Part shown: positions 1 through 7,895 of the stretch, one piece after another
How the letters are laid out: each line of letters starts with the position of its first letter
Position numbering within the stretch: the first letter of the stretch is position 1
Assembly (NCBI GenBank): GCA_016929905.1
Contig: JAFGHX010000193.1
Location: forward strand, 41,026-105,025
Direction of reading: 5' to 3'
Origin: Kiritimatiellia bacterium
GTDB lineage: Bacteria; Verrucomicrobiota; Kiritimatiellia; JAFGHX01
DNA: 64,000 nt
Translations under genes and position numbers: made by a program
Notes under the pieces: generated by a model
Seen by the model: the letters and a program-made list of their open reading frames with translations, nothing else
Told to the model about the DNA's origin: nothing
The model's database searches: none

Positions 1-13
1 GACGTTGTCGGGT

Positions 14-67
14 GGCTCCCATGGCAGAGACACGTGCTCGCAATGGAGGGCGAGCGTCTCGCGAGCC
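14..67. repeat. MITE-like repeat copy, left side degenerate
   Basis: The right end (44-67) matches the window-wide element end TGGAGGGCGAGCG followed by TCTCGCGAGCC. A poorly preserved inverted left end may start at 14. The family is described under the 55856-55954 copy. Confidence 0.5.
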
Positions 68-113
68 GCGTCCCCGGCGCGACGAGGTTCTCGACAGGGT
101 GTTTGACGAAGAT

Positions 114-944
114 TTAGCCCCACACCCCCGGCTTGTTCCAGGACTGCGCCTTGTGCATCCTGGCCATGGCCTTCTGGTGTTCGCGGAAGTGCTTGGGCAC
201 ATCCTTCATGGCGCGTGCCGCCTCTTGGAGGACCGCCGCAATGGCGTCCGCGTCGGACAACTTCAGGCCCTTGCGGGGGCCGGTATGCGCCAGGGCATGA
301 CCGTAGCTGTACGGTGCGGTCACACTGCACGCGCGCAGCTTGCCCATCGCGGCGAGCGGGTCGGGCCCGGCGCTCTTGCCGCGGGCGGGCTTGTCGACCG
401 TGCCGGCCGGGTCGAACGCGCCGTGCAGGCCGAGTATCTTCATGGCGCCGAGCACGCACCCGTCCTCGCCGAACGGGAGATCGGCCTTTCGCATTTGCGC
501 CATGATCTGATCGTACGGTCTGATCCGTATGACGACCTTGCCCGTTGCCTGGTACAGATCGCGTATGATGCATTCGAGCACGAAACTCATGGGCCCGTGC
601 GAGGCGCACAGCACGACCCTGTTGAACCCCTTGTCGAGCAGTGCGCCGACAACAGCCTTCACGTAGTCCTGCGTGGCGCGCGTGGAGATGTCGACCGTGC
701 CGGGCCACGGCCCCGTTGCGCCCGGGAATGAGTACCAGATCGGCGGGAGCGTCACGCACGTCCACTCCTTGGCCAGCAGCATGGCCATGGCCCAGTCCGT
801 GAGGCCGTCGCAGCCGAGCGGCACATCCGGGCCGTGCATCTCGAAGCAGCCAACGGGCAGGATCGCCAGGTCGTTCTTGCGCAGGTACGCCTGCGCTTCG
901 CGCGAACTCATCAACTCCAGCCGATACTTTGCGTATGGGATCAT
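114..944 (-). CDS. Creatininase-family amidohydrolase
   Basis: A 276-residue cytoplasmic protein of the creatininase (creatinine amidohydrolase) family, whose members are metal-dependent and hydrolyse cyclic or linear amides. The N-terminal block carries the expected metal-ligand pattern E-x-HG followed by a conserved D (FEMHGPDVPLGCD), then LPPIWYSF and PGTVDIS, and an ASHGPMS segment in place of the usual NGHGGN. I chose the start at 944 because GGGAGGAGG lies 5 bases upstream; an in-frame extension to 1028 is encoded by a 12-bp tandem repeat and is unlikely to be translated. The start overlaps the stop of the upstream sigma-like gene in ATGA, so the two are probably translationally coupled. 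The true substrate is unknown. Confidence 0.8.
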   Translation of the reverse strand: MIPYAKYRLELMSSREAQAYLRKNDLAILPVGCFEMHGPDVPLGCDGLTDWAMAMLLAKEWTCVTLPPIWYSFPGATGPWPGTVDISTRATQDYVKAVVGALLDKGFNRVVLCASHGPMSFVLECIIRDLYQATGKVVIRIRPYDQIMAQMRKADLPFGEDGCVLGAMKILGLHGAFDPAGTVDKPARGKSAGPDPLAAMGKLRACSVTAPYSYGHALAHTGPRKGLKLSDADAIAAVLQEAARAMKDVPKHFREHQKAMARMHKAQSWNKPGVWG

Positions 945-1648
945 CGTGCCTCCTCCCAACTTGCTCGAAAACTTACTCGAGAACCTGCTCGAGAACCCGA
1001 CTTCGCCCTTCGTGGCTTCGTCGGGCACAGCTCACTCGACGCCGGATCCCGGATCCCGGATCCCGGCGCACCCCTCACGACACCCGACACCTCAGTTCCC
1101 GGGCTCACCTTCATCGACAGGCCCGCCGACGGACCGGGCTCGAGCCGGCGCGCCAGGAGCACGGCGGCCGCGATCAGCGTGCCGCAGGCCACCGCACATG
1201 CGACGGCCACGGCCATGGTCTTGAGCTTGGCCCAGAACATCGCCCGTATCGCGTCGTCTGCGATCCGTGCCGCCGCCGTTGCCGACGTGTGCCCCCCGAC
1301 CACAGCCGCTATGGCCGTCGCCTGACAGGAGGCCACCAATTCGTCTGGCGCCCGCTTCGCCGCGCATTCCACAAAATAGTCTGAAAGCGCAGCCGCCGAA
1401 ATCATTACACCGCGCCGCGCCAGAATCCGGCGCAGCCGACTCATCGCACGCGAAATGCGCGCACCCACCGCCGTCGTCGAAACGCCCTGCGCCCGGGCGA
1501 CTTCCGGGCAGGTGAACCCCTCGAGCAAATGCAGGATGACCGCCTCGCGGAACGGGTGGCGCAGGAGCGCGAGCGCATCGTTCAAATGCGCGTCCAGTTC
1601 CGTACACCCGGAGACACCGAATTCCACGCGTCTCGCCGCCTGCGCCAT
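941..1648 (-). CDS. Truncated ECF sigma factor with transmembrane tail, lacking region 2
   Basis: A 235-residue protein that begins directly in sigma region 4 (residues 20-78, helix-turn-helix FTCPEVARAQGVSTTAVGARISRAM). It continues through the PVC-type linker (ASCQATAIAAVVGG, then MFWAKLKT) into one membrane helix (about 143-166) and a repeat-encoded tail. The core-polymerase-binding region 2 found in the paralogues at 26072 and 40983 is absent, and only 36 bases separate the start from a promoter-like motif at 1685-1713. A good Shine-Dalgarno (GAGGAGG) precedes ATG 1648, so the shortened form could be made. It overlaps the creatininase gene in ATGA. By family knowledge it should not work as a sigma factor; it may be a remnant or a DNA-binding membrane regulator. 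Confidence 0.75.
   Translation of the reverse strand: MAQAARRVEFGVSGCTELDAHLNDALALLRHPFREAVILHLLEGFTCPEVARAQGVSTTAVGARISRAMSRLRRILARRGVMISAAALSDYFVECAAKRAPDELVASCQATAIAAVVGGHTSATAAARIADDAIRAMFWAKLKTMAVAVACAVACGTLIAAAVLLARRLEPGPSAGLSMKVSPGTEVSGVVRGAPGSGIRDPASSELCPTKPRRAKSGSRAGSRVSFRASWEEAR
958..993. repeat. 12-bp tandem repeat (AACTTACTCGAG-like), three units
   Basis: Three consecutive 12-mers of the form AACYTRCTCGAR. They lie inside the 3' end of the sigma-like gene and encode its low-complexity tail. The same unit recurs at 38662-38707, and single units occur near 30230. Confidence 0.85.
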
Positions 1649-1684
1649 CAGCCCGCCTCCTCAGGAGTTCCCGTTTCCACAGTG

Positions 1685-1713
1685 TCAGACCCCGCCGGAC
1701 CGCGAAAGATAAC
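1685..1713 (-). promoter_or_regulatory. ECF-type promoter motif, class II (GTTATC-N17-GTCTGA)
   Basis: On the minus strand GTTATC is followed after exactly 17 bases by GTCTGA inside GGGGTCTGAC. The same arrangement, GTTAAC-N17-GTCTAA, lies upstream of the sigma fusion (28927-28955) and the sulfatase (32225-32253). It sits 36 bases before the truncated sigma gene. Confidence 0.65.
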
Positions 1714-1789
1714 GGGGTTCTTGTGCTCGCCGCCCCGGGGCAAATACGCTGACGATAGCGTTACCCGCAACCCAAGTAGGCCGGGCGTC

Positions 1790-2024
1790 CTCGCCCGGCC
1801 CTCCCTCGGCCGTGCGCGACGGTGCGCGGCCGAGGACGACCGCGCTACTCAGATACACGCCAAGACGTGTATGTTGATCGGAAAGCCGTCTGACTGCCGC
1901 CCGACGCAAATACGCTAACGTTGGCCGCGCTTCACCGAAGCGCAGGCCTCGGCTTCGGTGAAGCCGGGCCTACCCGGGACGTACACGCCAGAGCGTGTAC
2001 GTCGCCCGGAAAGCGGCTTGACCT
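1790..2024. repeat. Palindromic repeat cluster
   Basis: The 460 bases between the sigma-like gene and the dipeptidase hold no gene. They contain an arm pair CCTCGGCCG/CGGCCGAGG near 1805-1835, a hairpin ATACACGC-loop-CGTGTAT followed by TTGATCGGAAAGCCGTCTG (1851-1893), a 12-bp inverted repeat CTTCACCGAAGC (1930-1941 and 1952-1963), and a second, diverged copy of the ATACACGC hairpin (1980-2020). A third copy lies at 37162-37204. Confidence 0.8.
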
Positions 2025-2108
2025 GAGCAGGGACGCCGGGGCGGGGATCAGTTCGCGTAACGACATGCCCCTTGATGGCCCGAGGATGAATCACTACCCT
2101 ACCCGTTC

Positions 2109-3125
2109 ATGAAGACAAGCACGGCAGAATCCATGGCGTTGCACGCGCAATGCGTGCTGATCGACGGGCACAATGACGTGCTCATGCTCAGGCACAGCCG
2201 GGGGAGACCGTACGACCTGATGAAGGTGGACCGGCGCTATCACAGCGACGGGCCGCGGCTGATCGCCGGCGGGATGACCGCCTCGCTGTTCATGGTGCAC
2301 GGGCACGAACTGGCGCCGTCGCTCGAGATGATCGCGCGCGTGTATCGGGAGGTGGCCCGGCACCCCGACGCCCTGATGCTGATCACGGAAACGGGGCAAA
2401 TTCGCCGGGCGAAGCGGAGCGGGCGGCTTGGGATCGTGATGAGCTGGGAAAGCCTCATGGCGCTGGAAAGCTCGATGGAAGTCCTGCATATCGCGCACCG
2501 GCTCGGCGTGCGGGCCAGCACGGTGACGCACGGCGAGGGCGGAGGCGAACACCAGCTACAGGGGACTCCATCGGTGTTCAGGCTGGTCACCGCGCGAGAC
2601 CGCGCCAGACACCGACGCACGGCCAAGGGCTTGACCCCGTTCGGCAAGCAGGTGATCCGGGAGATGAACCGGCTGGGCATGCTCATCGATGTGGCGCACG
2701 CGAACGACCGCACGTTCGATGACATTCTCGCCCTGAGCGCCAAGCCCGTGGTCTCGACGCACGGCGGCGTGTTCGCCTGCTGCCCGCACGCGCGGTGCTC
2801 CACCGACGAACAGATCAAAGCGCTCGCCGCCGGCGGCGGGCTGCTCTCCATCGCGTTCTATCCGGGCTTCATCGCGCCGCCGGGGCGGAAAGCGACCGCG
2901 GACGGCATTGTCGACCAGATCCTGTATGTGGCCGGCCTGGTCGGAATCGATCACGTGGGGATCGGAACGGACTTCGACGGCATCTCCGGACGGCCGGTCA
3001 TCCGCTCAGCGGAACGCTTGCCCGTGCTGACCGAAGCCATGCTCCGGCGTGGGCTCCGGCCCGCGGAGATACGGAAAGTCTGGGGCGGCAACTACCTGCG
3101 GGTGTTGAAGGAGACGATCGGGTAA
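2109..3125 (+). CDS. Membrane dipeptidase (peptidase family M19)
   Basis: A 338-residue protein of the renal/membrane dipeptidase family, zinc enzymes with a TIM-barrel amidohydrolase fold that cleave dipeptides. The zinc ligands are visible in order: H21 and D23 in DGHND, the bridging-Glu region SWES, His in LIDVAHAND, His in VSTHGG, and the late aspartate in GIGTDFDG. Length is close to bacterial M19 members. No signal peptide is visible, so it is probably cytoplasmic. No strong Shine-Dalgarno precedes ATG 2109; the start is chosen because homology begins shortly after. It is a lone plus-strand gene flanked by repeats, and its physiological substrate cannot be read from context. Confidence 0.9.
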   Translation: MKTSTAESMALHAQCVLIDGHNDVLMLRHSRGRPYDLMKVDRRYHSDGPRLIAGGMTASLFMVHGHELAPSLEMIARVYREVARHPDALMLITETGQIRRAKRSGRLGIVMSWESLMALESSMEVLHIAHRLGVRASTVTHGEGGGEHQLQGTPSVFRLVTARDRARHRRTAKGLTPFGKQVIREMNRLGMLIDVAHANDRTFDDILALSAKPVVSTHGGVFACCPHARCSTDEQIKALAAGGGLLSIAFYPGFIAPPGRKATADGIVDQILYVAGLVGIDHVGIGTDFDGISGRPVIRSAERLPVLTEAMLRRGLRPAEIRKVWGGNYLRVLKETIG

Positions 3126-3286
3126 GCGCGGCTTCGGAGCCGTCGACGCGAGCGGGGCAGCGGCCCGCTTGTCTTTCGGGCTGTCCTCGCAGCCGCGAGC
3201 GCCAGAGGTGGAAACAGAATCCTTGGCGTGCCACAACCCAAAGGGCGACGGCAACCCGCCGCTTGCCCGGGCCGGAGGCCTGGTAC

Positions 3287-3352
3287 GGCTCGCGAGAGGC
3301 TCGCCCTCCGTGTGAGGCCCAGACCGACTGGAGGGCGAACCTGCGGTGAGCC
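3287..3352. repeat. MITE-like element, 66-bp copy
   Basis: Left end GGCTCGCGAGAGGCTCGCC and right end GGAGGGCGAACCTGCGG form imperfect inverted ends of about 24 bp. It lies in the 312-base gene-free stretch 3126-3437, in which I see nothing else convincing. Confidence 0.65.
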
Positions 3353-3437
3353 GCACTCAGGGCGCACGTTGCACGGGTCTTGAGCCGCCCTCTCCTCGCG
3401 GGCCGCGGCGGCGGGACAGACTCTGGGCTGGTACGAG

Positions 3438-3662
3438 TCAGCGCTCGGCGAGCTTCCGCATCCATCGCTGCCACTCGACCAGTCCGCTGCTGCGGGAGGA
3501 CTCACGAGCGTACCGAGTTCCGACATCGAGCAGGGCGTCCACGACGGTCCAATCGTACTTCCAGCGTCGCAGCTCCTCGCGGCGCACGCGCGCGAGCTCG
3601 ACGCCGGCCCGCTTCCACTGTTCGACCAACCTCTTCTGCTGCGCGCGGGTCAGCGGGCTCAT
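3438..3662 (-). CDS. Small partner protein of nucleotidyltransferase, unknown function
   Basis: A 74-residue basic, Arg-rich, probably helical protein (RAQQKRLVEQWKRAG, ELRRWKYDW). I do not recognise the family. Its ATG overlaps the last codons of the upstream nucleotidyltransferase gene by 4 bases (3659-3662), so the two are translated as a unit. Two-gene units of a nucleotidyltransferase and a small protein are common among toxin-antitoxin-like modules, but no antitoxin domain is evident and the order (large gene first) does not settle the role. Confidence 0.6.
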   Translation of the reverse strand: MSPLTRAQQKRLVEQWKRAGVELARVRREELRRWKYDWTVVDALLDVGTRYARESSRSSGLVEWQRWMRKLAER

Positions 3663-4222
3663 GACGACGCCTCCAGCATCTTCCGGGCCCGGTCCACAAT
3701 CTCCGGAGTCTCTTTGAGTTCACAAAGCACTTCCAGATGCCGAAGAATGTACGGGCGGTCCAGACGGCCGCCTTGCCGAGTCGCGATCCCTTCCGCGTCC
3801 AGCCAGTCCTGCGCCCGCGCCGCGAACGCCTTCATGACGAACAGGTCCTCCGCCGAGCACGTGGGCAAGGTCAAATCCGGCCCGAACTCGAACGGCGTAG
3901 CGCGCGTCATCATGGACTCTTCGAAGTCCAGCGCGCCGAACGAGATATCCAGGTCCGTGCCGTTCGAGGCACGGGCCAAGAGCACGCGATTGGCCAGCGC
4001 GAATTCAAGCGCGTCGTCGATACGCGCGGAGAAACGATCGAGCAGGGCTCGCGCGCAGCGCTCCTCGTCGCCCAAGCCCGTCATCAGCGTCAGATCCGCG
4101 CCACGCGTCAGCCGGGGCTCGCCCCAGCGCTGGACAGCCAATCCGCCGATGAGACAGAACTGCCACCGCTGTTCCGCCATGAACTCGCAGACCTCACGGG
4201 CAGCCTCGAAAATCTTGTTCAC
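3659..4222 (-). CDS. Nucleotidyltransferase-fold protein (AbiEii/DUF6036-like)
   Basis: A 187-residue protein resembling the nucleotidyltransferase fold of the AbiEii/AbiGii toxin and DUF6036 groups. The segment FCLIGGLAVQRWGEPRLTRGADLTL carries the GG-x9-TRGADL signature, in which the usual T-x-D-x-D is altered to TRGADLTL, and a second acidic stretch (NGTDLDISFG) follows at about residue 90. It starts with GTG at 4222 and has a good sigma-70-like promoter just upstream (4263-4291). The next gene (3438-3662) overlaps it by 4 bases. The family transfers nucleotides to tRNA or proteins in known toxin systems; here that is inference only. Confidence 0.7.
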   Translation of the reverse strand: MNKIFEAAREVCEFMAEQRWQFCLIGGLAVQRWGEPRLTRGADLTLMTGLGDEERCARALLDRFSARIDDALEFALANRVLLARASNGTDLDISFGALDFEESMMTRATPFEFGPDLTLPTCSAEDLFVMKAFAARAQDWLDAEGIATRQGGRLDRPYILRHLEVLCELKETPEIVDRARKMLEASS

Positions 4223-4262
4223 CCAATCAGTTCCCCCGCACCGCGCTCAGACCTCGTGTACA

Positions 4263-4291
4263 GTATAGGGTCTGCCTTGCTTCACATCAAC
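4263..4291 (-). promoter_or_regulatory. Sigma-70-like promoter for the nucleotidyltransferase pair
   Basis: On the minus strand TTGATG (4286-4291), 17 bases, TATACT (4263-4268). It lies about 40 bases before the GTG start at 4222 and overlaps the 3' end of the LacI-type gene. Confidence 0.6.
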
Positions 4292-5337
4292 CGCCGGATG
4301 GTCCCCCCTTCCCGGACGGCCGGCCGCAGCTTCACAACCTGTTTCCCCCTCCCCTTCCCGCCGAGCCACCCCATGAGCGCGGCCAGCATCCGGGCATGGG
4401 GTACGGTGATGGTCGTGAGCGGGATCGGGTAATAGGCGCTCTCGGCAACCCCGGCCGTGCCGATAACGCCCAGGTCGTCCGGGACTCGCTTGCCGCGGTC
4501 CAGGAGCCCCTGCACCACGCCGCCCGCGAACCGGTCGTTGTTGATCAACACGGCCGTATCCCCGCGCGGCAGATCCAGGTCCAGCACCCGCTCCGCGAAC
4601 CGCTGGCCTCGCTCGAACGCCGGATCGCCCGGCGGCGGAGTCTCGACGAAGCAGAAGTCCAGGCGCCGGCCCAAGCCCCGACAAGTCGCGCGCAGCATCG
4701 GCTCGCTGCCGGCCATGTTCTCGCGCAGCACCAGCCGCCGATAGCCGCACCGCACGATGTGCCGAACGGCGACGCGGAGCGATTCGTCCCGGTCGAACCC
4801 GGCACAGAAGGTGCGCGGCGTGACGAACCCCGCCACATCGATCTGCTCGAACGGGAAATCGAAGAAGTACCAGCGCGCCTCGGGCATATTCGCGAACAGC
4901 TTGGGCCAGAGGAGCGGGTCGCCGAAGAAGATCTGGTTGCCCATGCCCACCACGTGCCGGACGCGAAACGTCTTCAGCGTCTGAAGCGCCTCGCCGTGCC
5001 TGCCCCTGAAAAACGGCACGATCACGTAGGACAACCCGCGTTCGCCGAGACCGGCCAACAACTGAAAGAAGGGATCCTGGTTGCGCTCGTACAGGCTCGG
5101 CGGCAACAGTACGGCCACGTCCTTCCTCACCTTGCCCTTCAGTGTGAGCGCATGCGTCGATGGCACGAAAGCCGTCTCACGCACGTAATCCTTCACACGG
5201 CGCGCCGTGGCGGCGCTGATCCCGTTGCGCCGCCAGCGCCCGTTCAGCACGTAGGAGACCGTCGCGCGCGACAGACCCAGCGCCGCGGCCAACTCCTTCA
5301 TGTTCGCCGGGTGCTTTCCGCCGCCACCGGTTCGCAT
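4282..5337 (-). CDS. LacI-family transcriptional regulator
   Basis: A 351-residue LacI/GalR-type repressor. The N-terminal helix-turn-helix and hinge are NMKELAAALGLSRATVSYVLNG (residues 12-33), followed by a periplasmic-binding-protein-like effector domain ending in the typical DLGVIGTAG and PLTTITVPHARM motifs. ATG 5337 is preferred over GTG 5343 because GGGAGGGG sits 7 bases before it. It is divergent from the ECF sigma gene at 5521, and a short inverted repeat (5432-5447) in the gap is a candidate binding site. Neighbouring PIG-L and amidohydrolase genes suggest a sugar or amino-sugar ligand, but that is inference. Confidence 0.88.
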   Translation of the reverse strand: MRTGGGGKHPANMKELAAALGLSRATVSYVLNGRWRRNGISAATARRVKDYVRETAFVPSTHALTLKGKVRKDVAVLLPPSLYERNQDPFFQLLAGLGERGLSYVIVPFFRGRHGEALQTLKTFRVRHVVGMGNQIFFGDPLLWPKLFANMPEARWYFFDFPFEQIDVAGFVTPRTFCAGFDRDESLRVAVRHIVRCGYRRLVLRENMAGSEPMLRATCRGLGRRLDFCFVETPPPGDPAFERGQRFAERVLDLDLPRGDTAVLINNDRFAGGVVQGLLDRGKRVPDDLGVIGTAGVAESAYYPIPLTTITVPHARMLAALMGWLGGKGRGKQVVKLRPAVREGGTIRRLM

Positions 5338-5431
5338 CGACACCCCTCCCGTTGCCGGCGCCCGAATCGACGCCGGGCAAGAAAGTCTTCGATTCCTCTT
5401 GAAACCCGCTCAACGTAAGGATAGGGTTGAA

Positions 5432-5447
5432 CTTGACACATGTCAAG
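5432..5447. promoter_or_regulatory. Inverted repeat CTTGAC-N4-GTCAAG, candidate operator
   Basis: Perfect 6-bp arms around ACAT in the divergent gap between the LacI regulator and the ECF sigma gene. The left arm includes a TTGACA-like box, so a bound repressor could block a promoter here. Confidence 0.5.
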
Positions 5448-5520
5448 TCAAGAGCCCCGAAATGGCCTCTTTGGCGGATTTGAACGGTCTGTTGAGGCCG
5501 TTTCCCGTGGAGAGATTCCC

Positions 5521-6075
5521 ATGAGCGAGGCGATCGCCGACACGGCGGCTGATCACGAACTGCTGAGCCTGTTCCTGGCCGAGCGGTCGGAAGAGGCGTT
5601 GCGGGCCCTGATCGCCCGGCATTCGGCGATGGTGCTGGGTACGTGCCGGCGCGGGCTGGGCGGGGACGCGGATCTGGCCCGGGACGCGGCGCAGGCGGTC
5701 TTCATCCTGCTCGCGCAGCGGGCCGGGCGAATCCGCAACCGGCATGCGCTGGCCAGTTGGCTGTTCTGGACGGCGCGATCGGTCGCCGCGCACATGACGC
5801 GGGCGGAACAGCGCCGGAAGGGGTACGAGCGGACGGCCGCCGCCGTGGAGGCGGCGCGGCAACGGCGGCGCGAGGCCGCCTGCCGGCCGGGCGCGGAGTA
5901 TTCCGTGGACGAAGCCGTTGCCGCGCTGCCCGAGCCGTCACGCACAGCCGTGGTGTTGCACGTCCTGCAGGGGTTGACCCACGGCGAAGCGGCCGGCGTG
6001 TTGGGCTGTTCGAAGGGCGCGGTCGCTATGCGCATCTCGCGCGCACTCGGAAAGATGCGGGCCGTGCTGCGCTGA
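5521..6075 (+). CDS. ECF sigma factor without C-terminal extension
   Basis: A 184-residue RNA polymerase sigma factor of the ECF group. Region 2 occupies about residues 15-90 (LIARHSAMVLGTCRRGL, DLARDAAQAVFILLAQRAG, ASWLFWTARSV) and region 4 about 120-180 (LQGLTHGEAAGVLGCSKGAVAMRISRALGKM). The sequence is close to the sigma parts of the fusion proteins at 26072 and 40983, but it stops after region 4 with no membrane tail. ATG 5521 has GGAGAG upstream. It is 13 bases ahead of two PIG-L genes in the same direction, so it likely belongs to their operon. No anti-sigma gene is adjacent. Confidence 0.9.
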   Translation: MSEAIADTAADHELLSLFLAERSEEALRALIARHSAMVLGTCRRGLGGDADLARDAAQAVFILLAQRAGRIRNRHALASWLFWTARSVAAHMTRAEQRRKGYERTAAAVEAARQRRREAACRPGAEYSVDEAVAALPEPSRTAVVLHVLQGLTHGEAAGVLGCSKGAVAMRISRALGKMRAVLR

Positions 6076-6088
6076 GCAGGAGAGCGGC

Positions 6089-6832
6089 ATGAAGAAGGTG
6101 ATCATGGCCATTGGCGCGCACGCGGACGACATCGAGATCCGCGTGGGCGGCACACTGGCCAAGTATCGCGGAATGGGTTACGCGGCGGTCTGCGTGCTGT
6201 CGACAAACAATACCGCCGGCTCGCCCGAGAGCCAGACGGCCCTGGAACACGCCACGCAGCGGCGCGAGGAGGCGCGGGCAGGCGCACAGGTACTGGACGC
6301 CGAGCTCATCTGCCTCGACTTCAAGGAGACGATGTTCGAGAAGAAGGACGGGCGTGAGAAGCTGGGTTTTCAGCCGGTTGATCTGACCGACTACCCTGAC
6401 TGGGGCCGCGACAAGCCGCCGATCGTCTGCGCGCCCGACATCGACGAGGCGGTGGAGGAGGTGGCCGCGCTTCTGTGCCGATACGAACCCGAGCTCGTCC
6501 TGACGCATCCGCCAACGGAGAAACACGAGCACTGGGCCACATCCGTGCTGACCCTGAAGGCGTTCAAGCGAGCGCGCGGGCGCGTTGCGCTGGGCACCTT
6601 GTACGCGTGGGCCGATTCGTGGGTGGCAACCGTGCGCACGACGCCCAACTTCTTCGTGGACATCACCGACACGATCGAGACCAAGTACCGCGCGCTCAGC
6701 AAGCACGTGAGCCAGGGGTTCGAGAAGATCCCCGACCCGCCGAACCGGGCGCGCGAGCTGTACTGGGGCAGCTTCATCGGGGTGCCGTACGCGGAGGCGT
6801 TCATGACCCTGGCGCGAGGAGGCGAACTATGA
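6089..6832 (+). CDS. PIG-L/LmbE family deacetylase
   Basis: A 247-residue zinc-dependent N-acetylglucosamine-type deacetylase of the PIG-L family. The first motif is canonical (GAHADDIEIRVGG): His10 and the second Asp as zinc ligands, the first Asp as general base. The third-ligand region is THPPTEKHEHWATS. A C-terminal segment (FVDITDTIETKYRALSKHVSQ) is typical of the family. Members remove acetyl groups from GlcNAc-containing glycans or glycolipids. ATG 6089 follows the sigma gene by 13 bases (AGGAGAG upstream), and its stop overlaps the next PIG-L start in ATGA, giving a three-gene operon. Confidence 0.9.
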   Translation: MKKVIMAIGAHADDIEIRVGGTLAKYRGMGYAAVCVLSTNNTAGSPESQTALEHATQRREEARAGAQVLDAELICLDFKETMFEKKDGREKLGFQPVDLTDYPDWGRDKPPIVCAPDIDEAVEEVAALLCRYEPELVLTHPPTEKHEHWATSVLTLKAFKRARGRVALGTLYAWADSWVATVRTTPNFFVDITDTIETKYRALSKHVSQGFEKIPDPPNRARELYWGSFIGVPYAEAFMTLARGGEL

Positions 6833-7758
6833 AGAAGTGCATCGTGGTATTCGCGGCACATACCGCCGACGCGGAGCTCGGCGCCGGCGGCACCATCGCC
6901 AAGTTCGTGCGCAAGGGCTACCGCGCGCTTGTCGTGGTCGTGACAACCGGCGTGGGTGAGCCCGTGGTCGAACTGGTGCCGAATGAGCGCGAGTCGGATA
7001 CTCGGGGGCCGGGCTCGCCCGCCACCCGAATGGAGGGTCGGGCTCCGTCCCGACCGCGGCCGGCACGGAGGCCGGCCCTCCAGCAGACACACGAGGCCGC
7101 GAATCCGTTGAATGGCAGGCCGCTGACGCCGTGCGAATTGGCTGCGCTACGCGAACAGGAAGCGGCCGCGGCGGCCGGGGTGATGGGGTACGAACTCGAG
7201 TTCCTGCGGTTCAATGAACGGTTCTTCACGCACGAGGGCAAGCGCTATGCTGTCGACTTCCGGGACGGCCCGCCGCCGGCCGACCTGCCGGGGACCGGCT
7301 GGTTCGGATCGGTATCGCCGGACGCATCCGTGTTCGCGAAGACAGCCGAAGAAACCCTGCTTCGCGAAGAGCCGGAGTTCATCCTGACACACTCGGTTGC
7401 CGATGCCTGCTACGAGCGGCACCTGGTCGCCGAAGTGCTCGCGCCGGTCTATCGCCGCCTGCTCGAACGCGACAGGCCCCCGATTGGAAAACTCCTGGCG
7501 TGGGAAGCGGACCAGCGCACCCGGACCTTCGAGATCCCGGTCGGCGGGATCGAAGACATCACCGAATCGCGCGCGATCAAGTACCAGGCGCTGAGCAAGC
7601 ACGCGAGCCGGGTCGACCAGGCGGCGTTCGACGCCGCCGAGGCACGGGACACGCACTGGGGCCGGATCCTGAACCGGCTCGTCAGCACCGATCCCCGCCA
7701 GGCATACGGCGAGGCGTTCAGCCGGCAGTGCATGCGGGTGGGGCTGGCGCAGGCTTGA
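6829..7758 (+). CDS. Second PIG-L family protein with altered motif and repeat insertion
   Basis: A 309-residue PIG-L homologue coupled by ATGA overlap to the previous gene. Two things are odd. First, the metal/base motif reads AHTADAE where the family has AHPDDE: the His and the zinc-binding Asp remain, but the general-base Asp is Ala, so activity is doubtful. Second, residues about 58-100 (ERESDTRGPGSPATRMEG...) have no counterpart in the shorter paralogue and are encoded by a palindromic repeat (7031-7082) of the same kind seen between genes. The tail (IEDITESRAIKYQALSKHASR) is normal for the family. It may be a degenerate or specialised partner of the first enzyme. Confidence 0.85.
   Translation: MKKCIVVFAAHTADAELGAGGTIAKFVRKGYRALVVVVTTGVGEPVVELVPNERESDTRGPGSPATRMEGRAPSRPRPARRPALQQTHEAANPLNGRPLTPCELAALREQEAAAAAGVMGYELEFLRFNERFFTHEGKRYAVDFRDGPPPADLPGTGWFGSVSPDASVFAKTAEETLLREEPEFILTHSVADACYERHLVAEVLAPVYRRLLERDRPPIGKLLAWEADQRTRTFEIPVGGIEDITESRAIKYQALSKHASRVDQAAFDAAEARDTHWGRILNRLVSTDPRQAYGEAFSRQCMRVGLAQA
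7031..7082. repeat. Palindromic repeat inserted in the PIG-L coding region
   Basis: It begins TGGAGGGTCGGGC and ends GGCCGGCCCTCCA, giving inverted ends. The reverse complement of its right half closely matches the intergenic repeat at 17817-17847. The reading frame stays open across it. Confidence 0.75.
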
Positions 7759-7799
7759 GAGACGGAGACAGGGGCACTTCGCCGCTGACCATAGAAGAT

Positions 7800-7876
7800 C
7801 CCGGCTCACGAGACGCTGGCCGTCGATACCCTCACGGTGCAATGCCGACTGGAGGGCGAGCGTCTCGCGAGCCGGG
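7800..7876. repeat. MITE-like element, 77-bp copy
   Basis: Right end TGGAGGGCGAGCG...GAGCCGGG (7850-7876) is intact; the left end (CCCGGCTCACGAGACGCTGG) is a diverged inverted copy. It lies in the convergent gap between the second PIG-L gene and the amidohydrolase. Confidence 0.75.
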
Positions 7877-7895
7877 CTTGCCAACGACCACGCGA

